From the NCBI RefSeq assembly GCF_000968195.1, contig NZ_FO704550.1, positions 1,302,001-1,366,000 on the forward strand: a DNA stretch of 64,000 nt. The letters run 5' to 3'. A program made the position numbers and the translations under genes. This document shows positions 10,801 through 19,187 of this stretch, piece after piece. Every line of letters begins with the position of its first letter. The stretch's first letter is position 1. The notes under the pieces were generated by a model. That model saw only the letters and a list, made by a program, of their open reading frames with translations. It ran no database searches and had not been told where the DNA came from. Origin of the DNA: Xenorhabdus doucetiae. GTDB taxonomy: Bacteria > Pseudomonadota > Gammaproteobacteria > Enterobacterales > Enterobacteriaceae.

Positions 10801-13800
10801 CGGATGAGATCAGACAGAAAATGGTGGCTTCCATTGAAGGCTACTTAGAGTATTGTGGCGAAAAAGTACCGAAAGAGCAGCACACTTCACTGGCAAAACT
10901 GTTTGTTGATGCCACCATCGATTACGACTGGGACAAGCGTGTCGAATTGGTTTTGCGGCTGGAAAGCTATGATTATAGCTTCGCGCCTGTGCATGGTGAT
11001 AAGAGTATTGTTTCATTTTGGTCTGGCAAAAACTTCAAATCGTACCGTAAGGTTCTTGATGCCGCACAGACTGATGGCAAGAAAGTGGTTTACGACATTG
11101 ATGTCAAGGGTAACGCTTTTGCGATTGATCTGAACAAACAGCTCCAGCGCTGGAGCAATATGCTCGAATACACTTCTGACATCCCGGAGCAGGAACGGCA
11201 AGCCCTGCAATCGGCCATTAGCGCATCGACCCGCAGCAATACCGGATTCTGGAGTTCCCTCTATGCAACGGGATCGCGTGACGATGTTTATGTGATTGCG
11301 GAAGGGGGATTACGCCTTGGCAACTATTTCTGGAATGTGGAATTACCGGTATTGCGTCAATTGCAACGTGAAGGGCTGGTGGGCGAAATCCGCCTGCTGG
11401 ATAAGCCTGCCGAAGCCTATCAGGGAATGTCACCTGAATCCATAGGCCGCCGATTGACAGAAGCCGGTGTTGCCGTGAAAGCGCGTTTTGATTCACTCAG
11501 TTTTGCAGAGCAGGAGAAGCTGCTGGCATTGAATCCGACAGGATACCAGCCGGACACATTGGTTGATCTGGATATCAAAACCAGTGCCATCGATAACCTG
11601 CTGAACCAAGCGCTGCCATTCTATGGATTGCGTACCGAGCGCAATTTGCTGGTGCGTGAATCTGACGACGATGACGGCTTTGAAGTCCGTCCGTGGCCGG
11701 GTCATCAGAGTGATGAATTCAAGACCATCATGGTAGAAGATCCGACAGATTCGGCTCAGATCAAAGCGGTTGAACGTTTTATTCTGGCTAATTACGACAA
11801 TTATGACCAACTGCCTGACGAATTATATCTGGCGGAAGGCCGTATGGTTTCCCACGAACAGGGACGCACCCGCATTCTTGCCGAGAAAGTGGAAGGTCGC
11901 TGGAACTACCTGCCGAAAACTGACCTGATGTCTGCGAATGAGTTGCAGGAAGCGGCTTATGTGAAGGGCAAAATTCTGGGTGACAGTTATCGGCAGGTAC
12001 TGGATGCGCTCAAGGACTATGGGAATATCCGGCAAGACCACCAAGATTACTCTCTGGAAGCCGTGGAAAAACTGACCCACTTGCGTCATCAGGTTGAAGG
12101 TTATCTGCTGGGGCATCCCGATTCAGCGCGTACACCGGCACTGAAAAACCTGCTGTCACAGCTCAATGTGCGTATGGAAGAATCGCGGGTACTGGCCGAA
12201 CCCACGCTGGCAAGCACAGGCAAAGGCAGTTTCAGCGATCTCTACAACAAACTGGGCAATGCCAATCTCAAAGAGACCAAACATCTTTATCTTGATGAGC
12301 AAGGGGACTTTGTGACCCGTGGCAAATCCAATATTCAGATTGCCCTGAAAGCACAAAGTGCGGAAAACGCGGTTGAGCAAATCAAGGCGGCGGTGAGCGG
12401 GGAATATGGCCAGCCCATCGCTGATGCCGTCTTCGCCAACGTGCAAGCCCGTGATCTGGCAAAAGATGGTAAGGGCATTGATGTTTCAGGCTTGAGAAAA
12501 GTCCATCAGGCCATTGAACAACAATTGTCTCCGGTCAGCGCCACGCTGTTTGTCTGGAAACCGAGTGATCATAGCCGCCTGGGACATGCTGCCCTGCAAA
12601 TTGGGCAAGGGCGTATTCAGATCAATGCAGAAGATGCGGGTGAATTCAACCAGAAAAACTACGTCAGTTGGTGGCCGAAAGGGAGCAAATCGTCCGATAT
12701 TCGCCGCATTTTCAATGTCTCTTCTGAGCAATATCCCGATTTGAAGCTGCGTTGGCGTGATTTCAGCCAGCCAGCCGGCCAAAATACCGCACTGGAATCG
12801 GACGTAGGTTCTGAAGAGGGCGATAAATTTGGTATGCAGGACGGCACCTACAAGCTGGAGAAATTTATTGAAAAACTTCAGGCGGCCAAAGGGGTTGATG
12901 AAAAATTTGCGGATTTCAGTGACAACCTTGGCATAACGATGCTTGAGAATCCTAAGTTTCTGCAATCTTCGGGGATACCGGAATACATTTCGCGACCGTT
13001 TGTGCAACAGATGGAAGCCGGCGGCGTTGACGTATTTGAACTGGGCAAAGCGTTTGCCGAAACGCTGCGTACCGCCGCGAAACAACAATACTCTCCTGAA
13101 GTGATAGAAAAACGCACTGCTCATGTTATTCGCCAGTTCGCAGAGCGTGAACTGAGTGACACGCAGGATTTCAAAGCCAGTGAAGCCGATCAGGGACGGG
13201 TCTTCCGTATCAATCTGGCAGGATTGGATATGGCGGCGATGCAGGCGGAATGGCATAAAATCAGCCAGGATCCGGATGCCCGTTACCAGCTTCTGACAGA
13301 TAACTGTTCAAGTATTGTTGCCAGAGTCCTTAAGGCGGGTGGTGCTGATAACGTTATTGGCCATACATGGCGGCCAAAATGGGGTATCTGGACACCTACC
13401 GAGCTGTTTAATTATGCGCAGACCTTGCAGGAAGCGCAGATTGAAACTTACCTGCATAAGCCGAATCAGGTTGCCGATGAAGCTCTGGAAGCACTGGGTC
13501 AGTCGGATAAAAAAGACAAGGCGCTGGAAAAAGTGGCGATTGACAACGACGGCACCCCACCGCGTGACAAAGAGCCGCTCAATCCAATCGCCCGTTTCCT
13601 TAACGGTGAGCTTTATGGTGCCAGAGAAGATCGGCGTAACGTCGGGTATGGTACTCAGATAATCCTGGATGAGGCAGTCACCAAAGGTACAGCGAACAAG
13701 ATCACACTACAGGGTGACGCGGGACGTCTGACCGGTTATTACCATCACGGCGATCAGAAAGATCAGGGTGAACTGCATCAGGGTGAATCTCATCAGGGTA

Positions 13801-16800
13801 AAGATAACCCGGCGAAAAAGGTGGTGCTTTTCATTCATGGTTCCGGTTCCTCTGCGGAAGAGCAAGCGAGTTTTATCCAAAGCCACTACCAAAAGCAAGG
13901 CGTTGATATGCTGGCGGTGAACCTGCGCGGCTATGGCGCCAGTGACGGCCATCCAAGCGAGAAAGGGCTGTATCAGGATGCCCGCACGATGTTCCGTTAT
14001 CTGGTAAATGATCGCGGTATCAAGCCGGAACATATCATCATTCATGGTTATTCTATGGGTGGGCCGATTGCGGCGGATCTGGCGCGTTATGCTGAACACA
14101 ACGGACAGGCGGTGTCCGGTTTGTTGCTCGACCGGCCAATGCCAAGCATGACCAAAGCCATTACTGCCCATGAAGTGCCGAATCCGGCAGGGCTGACCGG
14201 CGCGTTGGCGAAATCGGTCAATGGTCGTTTCTCTGTGGAGAAAAACCTGCAAGGTATCTCGAAGCAGACGCCAATCATGTTGTTAACCGACAATGAAGGA
14301 TTGGGCGAAGCAGGGGAAAAACTGCGTGCCAAGCTTGCCGAAGCAGGTTATCAGGTCGCGGGTGAACAGACCTTCTATGGTCATGAAGACAGCAGCCGTT
14401 TGATGAGCCAATATGCGGATAAGATTGTCTCAACACTTTCTGTTTCTGACCCTGTTTCTGATCCTCAGCCTGAAAATGGCCGCGTAAAAACAGGGTTGGT
14501 GGAAAAAGCCCTTTATACGCTCTTTGATGCGAAGTCAGGTGGGAAAGAGCTGGATCAGTATTCCTTCCACTTCACGCAGGGAGAATCCCTGCTCAATAAT
14601 CTTGAAAAACTGGTGCCGGAAATTGGCAACGTACTCCTGACGAAGGGTAATCACGTTGAGTCAAAAGAATTTCTGGAAGGTATCTGTTTCGCCTTGTCTG
14701 GCCGTTATCTGATGGAAGAGCGGGTACATGGCGTGGGTGGCGGTAAAGCGTATTTGTCGTGGCTGACGGATGCGGTCAAAGCCTACAATGACAATGTGGT
14801 GAATAAAAAGAGTGACATCCATTCGGTTGAAACCGCTTTGCTGAATCAGTATCGCCGTCAGAATATCGGTTCGGCCATTCAAGATCTGCTCTCAATGCAG
14901 TATAGCCAAACACAAAATATGTCCAATCTGGTCGATCGTGAGAAAGCCAATCAAGCCTATGGCGGCAAGCTCAAAGCCAATGGACTGACGGGCAACAGAA
15001 TCGACCGTTCATTGAGTAATGATGTCGCTGGCTATGAATCCGTGATGGAACAGCTACGTCAAGTAGATAAAACGACATATATGTCCTTTATGTCTGAAGA
15101 TCACGCAATGGCAGTGACCGTGCATAAAGGGGAAAACCAAACCGTTTGGTCGTTCTATGATCCTAACTTTGGTATCAAGTCTTTTGATAACTATCAAGCC
15201 TTTAAAGGCTTTATGGATTCTTTCCATAAGGGAATGATAACCGGCTATAAATCCAAATTTGGTTATGAATACCTGGCCAGCCAAGAGAAAGATCAAAGCT
15301 TCTACGTTAACTACAATACGTTTGAAGATGGCACCATTACCCAGTATGACGGGGTCTGGAAACAGGCACGTGAAGGTGAACAACCCTACGTATTGCGTGC
15401 GCTGAAAGAGCAGGACAAGACCTTCAAACTCGGTTCAAACATTACGGGACGGGTGGTCGATTACCGTGATGATGCGGTGACGCTGGAAGTGACCGCGAAG
15501 AAAGGTGAGAAGGTACTGGTTGAAGTTGAAAGTCACAATTTCAAACAGGCGGCACACCTTGTACAGTCGAATATCGATAAGGTATTTGCTAACCCGACCG
15601 TCGGCCAATTAACCCTCAAGGTATCGGGAGATATCAGTGTAACTGATGAGGTGAAAGTACCACTTAAAGGTGATGTATCTAAGGACAATGCGCCGGAAGG
15701 GATTGACCGAATCGTCAATAACCACGATGTCGATTCGTGGGAACGTGCTGAGGTCAAACCGCAATCTGAAAGTGAAGGGAGTGATAGCCGCTTTAATGGT
15801 CAGATTATTATCCAGACGGAAAATGATCCGGTTGCGGCTAAAGCGGCCGCGAATCTGGCTGGTAAGCACCCAGATTCCAGCGTGATTGTTCAGCTTGATG
15901 CTGATGGTCGATATCGCGTGGTGTATGGCGATCCGGCGGCATTATCCGGTCAATTACAGTCCGGCAAATTACGCTGGCAGATAGTTGGGCATGGGCGTGA
16001 AGAATCCGCACAAAACCACACTCGCATCAGTGGTTACAGTGCGGATGAACTGGCCTTGAGACTGAAACAGTTCAGTACCGATTTCAAACAGATCGGTAAA
16101 CCTGACCATATCAGTCTGGTCGGTTGCTCGTTGATCAGCGATGACAAACGCGATGGTTTTGCCCGCCGCTTTATTTCGGCACTGGATGAGCATGGCATTC
16201 GTACCACGGTATCGGCGCGCAGCAGCGAAGTTGCGGTGGACAGTATTGGCCGTAAATACACGAAAGATGCGCGGGAACAATGGGTTCACAAGCTCACGGA
16301 TAACAAGATCGTGTTGGGTTGGAATGACGCAGGTGCGGTGGAAAGCCACGCTGAACGAGTGCGCCGCGGTATCTCTGAAAGTGATATCATCCTGTCCCGC
16401 GTGGGGCAAACCGATGTTGGTGCCAAAGCACAAGGTGCCATTGCGGAAAATACCCAAACATTTCATGCACCAAAACAACACGATGCCGTGGATAATCATT
16501 CCGCAGCAAAATCATCCAATAATCAACTGAGTTATTCCGGCAATATTCAGGTACAGGCGGGTGATGGCGAATTTACGGTCATGAACTGGGGAACCAGCAA
16601 TGTCGGTATCAAGGTCGGCACAGGCGGCTTTAAGTCTCTGGCCTTCGGCGATAACAACGTCATGGTTCATATTGGTGATGGCGACAGCAAGCACAGTGTG
16701 GATATCGCCGGCTATCGGGCATTGGAAGGTGCGCAACTGTTCATGGGCAACCGGAACGTCAGCTTTAACTTGGGGCGCAGTAACGATCTGATCGTAATGC

Positions 16801-19022
16801 TGGAGAAATCCATCCCAACTCCTCCGTTGGTTAACCCGTTTGAGGGAGCTGTCCGTATTTCTGGCGTACTGCAAGAGATTGCCGGATCGTTTAATTCACC
16901 CGATTGGCTGGCGAAACAAGATCAACAATGGACTCTGGAAGGAGCGAAGAAATATGTCCGCGATCTGTCCGGTCTTGATTTGACCAGCAGTGTGGATTAT
17001 CAGACCCTGACCGATCTGGATTCGCAAAATGAACGCAGCAGCCGTGGCCTGAGAAGTGATCTCGAAAACACCCTGAACAAGAAATACAACCAATGGTTGA
17101 GTGGCAAAGGCAATACTCCGGAAATGGGTAAAATGAGTCGGGCGGACAAGTTCCGTCAGGCGAATGAAAAGCTGGCCTTCAACTTTGCAGTGGGTGGGCA
17201 GGGTGCCGATATTCAGGTCACAACCGGTAACTGGAACTTTATGTTCGGTGACAATATTCAATCGATATTGGATACCAACTTGGGTTCACTGTTTGGTCTG
17301 ATGACCCAGGATTACACCTCGACGGGGCTGGCGAAAAATCCGTTTACCTTTACGCCAACGGATTTGCCACGTCAGATCAAAAACAAGTTGCTGGGGAATC
17401 TGGCAAGTGTCGGTGCGGACACCACACTGGCGGATATCTTTGGCGTGGATTATACCCCGCAAGGCGGCATTGTCTCCCGCTCAGGCCAGCCGGTGGATGG
17501 CGTTGCCATTCTGCGTGAAATGCTGGAAATCATCGGTGAATTCAGTGGCGACCAACTGCAAGCCTTCACCGATCCGGAAAAATTGCTCAACAGTCTGGAA
17601 GCCGGGCTGAATATCGGGGCTGATGGGGTGAAATCTTTTGCTGAAAGCCACGGCCTGAAAGCAAAAGCGCCTGATGAAAGTCAGGAAGGGCAGGTTTCCA
17701 TTGGTAAAGGGGAGCAATCAGCACCGCAAACTGATCGCCCATTTGGGTTGCCTTCACTGGATATGCCGAACCTGTTTGCCACCTTGTTCGATAAGGATAA
17801 GCAAGCCAAGGTGGGATCACAGGTCACCAACCTGAAAGAGAACCTGACCGCCGACTTACTGAACATACAGGAGAAAACATTTGATTTCCTGCATAACAGT
17901 GGCCACCTGCAAGGTGATGGTGATATGAACGTCTCCCTCGGTAACTACAACTTTAACTGGGGCGGTGACGGTAAGGATCTCGGTGCTTATCTGGGAGATA
18001 ACAACAACTTCTGGGGCGGCCGTGGTGATGACACCTTCTATTCCGTCGGCACCTCGAATATCTTCGCAGGCGGTGAAGGTCATGATACGGGCGTTCTGAT
18101 GGGGCGTGAAAACATGATGTTTGGCGGTACGGGCAACGATGTTGCGGTATTGGTCGGACGCATTAACTACGCTTATCTGGGTGAGGGTGATGACCAAGCC
18201 TTTGTCTTTGGTGAAGGCGGTGTGATCAGTGGCAGTAAGGGACGCGACTATATCGTGGCTTCCGGCAACTTTAATCGCATTCATGCCGGCGAAGATCAGG
18301 ATTACGTTGTTACCATCGGCAACAATAATCAGGTTAATCTGGGAGAGGGTAACGACTTTGCGGCGGTATTCGGTAACCATAACCAGATCGATGGCAGCAC
18401 GGGCAACAATGCCATCAAACTGATGGGTTATCACTCAGTCATTAATGGGGGGACAGGTAATGATCACCTGATTGCCGATGTCGTCTCCAAGTTCAGCCAG
18501 CTTAATGGCGGTGAGGGTGATGATCTGCTGGTACTGGGCGGCTATCAAAACCGCTTCAAGGGTGGCACGGGCGTTAATCGCTTTGTGGTCAGCGGGGATG
18601 TGATTGATAACGTGGTTGAAGATATCAAGCAGGGCGACAAGATTATCTTCAACGATAATATCAACTGGCAAAACCTGTGGTTCCAACGCAGCGGTTACGA
18701 TTTGGTTCTGCTGACGCAGCGTCATGTCAAAGATACCTCCGCACAGGGGCAGTTTGAAGCTTTGGGTTCTGTGACCTTCAACAATTACTTCGATGGCAAC
18801 CGTGCGGATATCATCACCCAAATGGGGGATAAAGACGCACAAGGCGAGCGTGAATATACGGCATTCTCTGCCAATGCCGTGGATTCTTTGGTGCAGGCCA
18901 TGAGTGGATTTGCGCCTAAGATGGGTGACAGTGGGTTTATTGACTCGCTTGACAATAAAACAAAATCAACCATTGTGACTGCGTGGTCGGATACGACAAA
19001 CGGGAAAGCGAAGTTGGTTTAA
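4824..19022 (+). CDS. rtxA: RtxA, MARTX multifunctional autoprocessing toxin
   Basis: A single 4732-residue toxin that forms a pore and delivers effectors into host cells. Order: glycine-rich A repeats (1-300); two inserted modules (about 300-560); 19-residue B repeats of the GNILTKVGDGxxxxxMxG type (about 620-1315); a carbohydrate-binding-like module opening LIVNGDFEQG (1430-1567); an Ala/Gln/Glu-rich coiled coil (1575-1800). Cargo: a first-position domain of unknown function (about 1890-2250, DDVYVIAEGGLRLGNYFW at 2153); RID with helical targeting part and catalytic H2588/C2828; ABH with GYSMGG Ser3077 and His3187; a C58-like domain with C3288/H3427/D3446. Then the cysteine protease (3654-3850; H3723, C3768) that releases the cargo on InsP6 binding, and C-terminal RTX repeats (about 3900-4700; Ca-binding GGxGxD at 4380-4590). 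RID acylates Rho-family GTPases and ABH is a PI3P phospholipase in Vibrio. All catalytic residues look intact. A weak AGGA precedes the ATG. Confidence 0.97.
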   Translation: MGKSVGRSLAYTFTGVYEDDDDGNNITAIGFGGVINAYGGNDYIVVGSLAARVNTTWGHDTIVGGAGYLDIHDTGGDLTVKGGSGYTSINKTQSGPITYEGISGAVKINHTGDKSGIFYSGAAGYNSLTRKGLQGDISFKGAGAYNELWHETNQGNLSFAGAGAGNKIDRTWFNNYQGSQGNVTFDGAGAANVISSRVETGNIHFTSAGAYNHINRKGKAGDITLGGAGAYNRVERTRQVNDVYSETRGDIRFDGVGGYNSLYSDVAHGDIHFTGAGGYNEITRKGAGNDFGSEGIEYAKAEEVVLTHATMSGEWIGASHQVTGFKSAREPNTYLFAFEDGTHTKINKVKLSNDPATGKLRYYSTAWYKVGKHLKGLDKQDISAGGGFQAVNADGAYTLSNLTVEQRKAVSIDAVEQKLTENQWVNYGGGVLINAADITLSDAKMGGYAVYGDGTKVDVTAVKSNRMPNTYIYAKAFGRYKKVVVVELRNDPKTGVLQYFARPCYKFSERSPDFANETFSADNGYNPMGTGSYSLSDLHYRVNTERTISARVSDMHEYQDLELFKSATDSGESSGDIHFIGAGAGNVIKSNVTRGNVTFNGAGIANVILHQAQYGDLDVNTGGAANVLVRVGDGRYLAHLLAVGNISIHKGNGNSRIAMGGGFNTHTQIGDGDAFWSGIGGANVLTQKGNGKVSSILAGGANILTKMGEGDLESAMFGGANIITHISNHDAADAGTSKTSAVTLGGVNVLTKKGKGDVQAVMGGGANVLTHIGEGKTTGIMLGGANILTKVGDGDTTGIMFGLGNILTHVGNGQTLGVMAGAGNLFTKVKDGTAIAAMIGAGNIFTHVGNGNDWALMGGAGNIFTKVGDGDALALMLALGNVFTQVGDGMSVALMIAKGNIATKVGDGDALSAMIGKGNVFTQIGHGSTFAAMIGGANVLTKVGTGLTAALMVGKANIYTHVIRDDKASTSIGLFAGTANVMTKVGNGTTLAAMFGKANVMTHVGNGLTGVLALGKANIVTKVGDDFMGVVAASEANVVTHVGDGTTAAVLAGKGNILTKVGDGTTVGLLISKIGNIMTHVGNGTTVGFAKGDANIITKVGDGLAIHAAWGKANVLTHAGDGDRDSFAKGDANIITKVGDGQEVTVVQGQANIVTHVGDGDDYTGAWGKANVITKVGDGRNVVLAKGDANIVTQIGDGDSFNALWSQGNVVTKVGDGIQVTAAKGKGNITTTVGDGLSVTAAHGDLNINTKVGDGVSVNVAWGKLNVNTKVGDGLNVSVMKGEGNANIHVGDGLNIHASYARNNVAIQVGNGDFYSLAVAKSNTQSDKLGTLFSNIKQTLLGVAGSQGINYLVNGDDANTSGTHKGRGAIDLPAVSSLNGFKLTEIGEVTSDLQNSLQGAVTGVESPDLGRIEKTLGNENHLNPNQSRNLIVNGDFEQGTAGWQHTNGIEASHSAKAYGLSVEGHGERVSELDVNGNTHLYQDIQNLTAGEEIVVKFDFARRVGSSADNGLEVWWNGEVVFAAANGNTEWQNKALTLTAKAGSNRLEFSGIGLNDGLGYVLDNVIVTSERSDSGVADYVQQDQAAQNALQDKEQAEADRERLAQERDKQLDAISGTQAQLEATDLAALNANGQTQRDAIQGEAQAVTDELLAKAKGLEALDSHAAYHGKSGQQHRDKFAHGLLEGVQTKLNKANETARNQLDNAQTAAAGRLGDIKEAVAKSEAGALNAEQNRQHAEQDSEDARLQAENRKKAALSDEQRAYQAGRDGESAAQKAEQRGQHEISAADSKTAQVQHDAKGAKLDGSYKPQRTGATGSGLSGNTDESHDSENIEKAEQSKSRINPESTVQADGGFSEELHYLDEDLNELGHAKEALNRLQINAGIRVKKSTLTSGHSELSVNQSVNPPAAVVTEWVRNTPKISGLDLSGLQALGEELIRQDIQQEAVKSSATESTAAIRAQKVADVYRWLDSDNDLASEKYIPVPGFDRVDADIPDEIRQKMVASIEGYLEYCGEKVPKEQHTSLAKLFVDATIDYDWDKRVELVLRLESYDYSFAPVHGDKSIVSFWSGKNFKSYRKVLDAAQTDGKKVVYDIDVKGNAFAIDLNKQLQRWSNMLEYTSDIPEQERQALQSAISASTRSNTGFWSSLYATGSRDDVYVIAEGGLRLGNYFWNVELPVLRQLQREGLVGEIRLLDKPAEAYQGMSPESIGRRLTEAGVAVKARFDSLSFAEQEKLLALNPTGYQPDTLVDLDIKTSAIDNLLNQALPFYGLRTERNLLVRESDDDDGFEVRPWPGHQSDEFKTIMVEDPTDSAQIKAVERFILANYDNYDQLPDELYLAEGRMVSHEQGRTRILAEKVEGRWNYLPKTDLMSANELQEAAYVKGKILGDSYRQVLDALKDYGNIRQDHQDYSLEAVEKLTHLRHQVEGYLLGHPDSARTPALKNLLSQLNVRMEESRVLAEPTLASTGKGSFSDLYNKLGNANLKETKHLYLDEQGDFVTRGKSNIQIALKAQSAENAVEQIKAAVSGEYGQPIADAVFANVQARDLAKDGKGIDVSGLRKVHQAIEQQLSPVSATLFVWKPSDHSRLGHAALQIGQGRIQINAEDAGEFNQKNYVSWWPKGSKSSDIRRIFNVSSEQYPDLKLRWRDFSQPAGQNTALESDVGSEEGDKFGMQDGTYKLEKFIEKLQAAKGVDEKFADFSDNLGITMLENPKFLQSSGIPEYISRPFVQQMEAGGVDVFELGKAFAETLRTAAKQQYSPEVIEKRTAHVIRQFAERELSDTQDFKASEADQGRVFRINLAGLDMAAMQAEWHKISQDPDARYQLLTDNCSSIVARVLKAGGADNVIGHTWRPKWGIWTPTELFNYAQTLQEAQIETYLHKPNQVADEALEALGQSDKKDKALEKVAIDNDGTPPRDKEPLNPIARFLNGELYGAREDRRNVGYGTQIILDEAVTKGTANKITLQGDAGRLTGYYHHGDQKDQGELHQGESHQGKDNPAKKVVLFIHGSGSSAEEQASFIQSHYQKQGVDMLAVNLRGYGASDGHPSEKGLYQDARTMFRYLVNDRGIKPEHIIIHGYSMGGPIAADLARYAEHNGQAVSGLLLDRPMPSMTKAITAHEVPNPAGLTGALAKSVNGRFSVEKNLQGISKQTPIMLLTDNEGLGEAGEKLRAKLAEAGYQVAGEQTFYGHEDSSRLMSQYADKIVSTLSVSDPVSDPQPENGRVKTGLVEKALYTLFDAKSGGKELDQYSFHFTQGESLLNNLEKLVPEIGNVLLTKGNHVESKEFLEGICFALSGRYLMEERVHGVGGGKAYLSWLTDAVKAYNDNVVNKKSDIHSVETALLNQYRRQNIGSAIQDLLSMQYSQTQNMSNLVDREKANQAYGGKLKANGLTGNRIDRSLSNDVAGYESVMEQLRQVDKTTYMSFMSEDHAMAVTVHKGENQTVWSFYDPNFGIKSFDNYQAFKGFMDSFHKGMITGYKSKFGYEYLASQEKDQSFYVNYNTFEDGTITQYDGVWKQAREGEQPYVLRALKEQDKTFKLGSNITGRVVDYRDDAVTLEVTAKKGEKVLVEVESHNFKQAAHLVQSNIDKVFANPTVGQLTLKVSGDISVTDEVKVPLKGDVSKDNAPEGIDRIVNNHDVDSWERAEVKPQSESEGSDSRFNGQIIIQTENDPVAAKAAANLAGKHPDSSVIVQLDADGRYRVVYGDPAALSGQLQSGKLRWQIVGHGREESAQNHTRISGYSADELALRLKQFSTDFKQIGKPDHISLVGCSLISDDKRDGFARRFISALDEHGIRTTVSARSSEVAVDSIGRKYTKDAREQWVHKLTDNKIVLGWNDAGAVESHAERVRRGISESDIILSRVGQTDVGAKAQGAIAENTQTFHAPKQHDAVDNHSAAKSSNNQLSYSGNIQVQAGDGEFTVMNWGTSNVGIKVGTGGFKSLAFGDNNVMVHIGDGDSKHSVDIAGYRALEGAQLFMGNRNVSFNLGRSNDLIVMLEKSIPTPPLVNPFEGAVRISGVLQEIAGSFNSPDWLAKQDQQWTLEGAKKYVRDLSGLDLTSSVDYQTLTDLDSQNERSSRGLRSDLENTLNKKYNQWLSGKGNTPEMGKMSRADKFRQANEKLAFNFAVGGQGADIQVTTGNWNFMFGDNIQSILDTNLGSLFGLMTQDYTSTGLAKNPFTFTPTDLPRQIKNKLLGNLASVGADTTLADIFGVDYTPQGGIVSRSGQPVDGVAILREMLEIIGEFSGDQLQAFTDPEKLLNSLEAGLNIGADGVKSFAESHGLKAKAPDESQEGQVSIGKGEQSAPQTDRPFGLPSLDMPNLFATLFDKDKQAKVGSQVTNLKENLTADLLNIQEKTFDFLHNSGHLQGDGDMNVSLGNYNFNWGGDGKDLGAYLGDNNNFWGGRGDDTFYSVGTSNIFAGGEGHDTGVLMGRENMMFGGTGNDVAVLVGRINYAYLGEGDDQAFVFGEGGVISGSKGRDYIVASGNFNRIHAGEDQDYVVTIGNNNQVNLGEGNDFAAVFGNHNQIDGSTGNNAIKLMGYHSVINGGTGNDHLIADVVSKFSQLNGGEGDDLLVLGGYQNRFKGGTGVNRFVVSGDVIDNVVEDIKQGDKIIFNDNINWQNLWFQRSGYDLVLLTQRHVKDTSAQGQFEALGSVTFNNYFDGNRADIITQMGDKDAQGEREYTAFSANAVDSLVQAMSGFAPKMGDSGFIDSLDNKTKSTIVTAWSDTTNGKAKLV
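6690..8765 (+). repeat. 57-bp coding repeat array (MARTX B repeats)
   Basis: Within rtxA, 19-residue units follow one another across about 2.1 kb. They alternate the forms GxANVLTKVGDG and GNIFTHVGNG and keep Gly, Asn, Thr and Val in fixed places. DNA copies have diverged, so this is an ancient protein repeat and not a recent expansion. The regular codon periodicity creates long open frames on the opposite strand, which I do not consider genes. Confidence 0.85.
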
Positions 19023-19048
19023 TTGACCTAAATTGGTTTAATTAATCT

Positions 19049-19102
19049 TAAGCCGTCATCAGGATATTTATCTCTAAGCAGGTAATATTCAGTGACGGCT
19101 TA
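19049..19102 (+). terminator. Terminator after rtxA
   Basis: TAAGCCGTCA (19049-19058) pairs with TGACGGCTTA (19093-19102), a 10-bp stem with a 34-nt loop, followed by TTCTTTTG. It lies 27 bp past the rtxA stop and should end the rtxHCA transcript. The long loop lowers confidence. Confidence 0.6.
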
Positions 19103-19187
19103 TTCTTTTGTCATACTCAGGTTACTTACCCTATTGTTTACCCTAAAATAGGACATATCTGAATCACATGATGCTGAAAAGGGCAAG

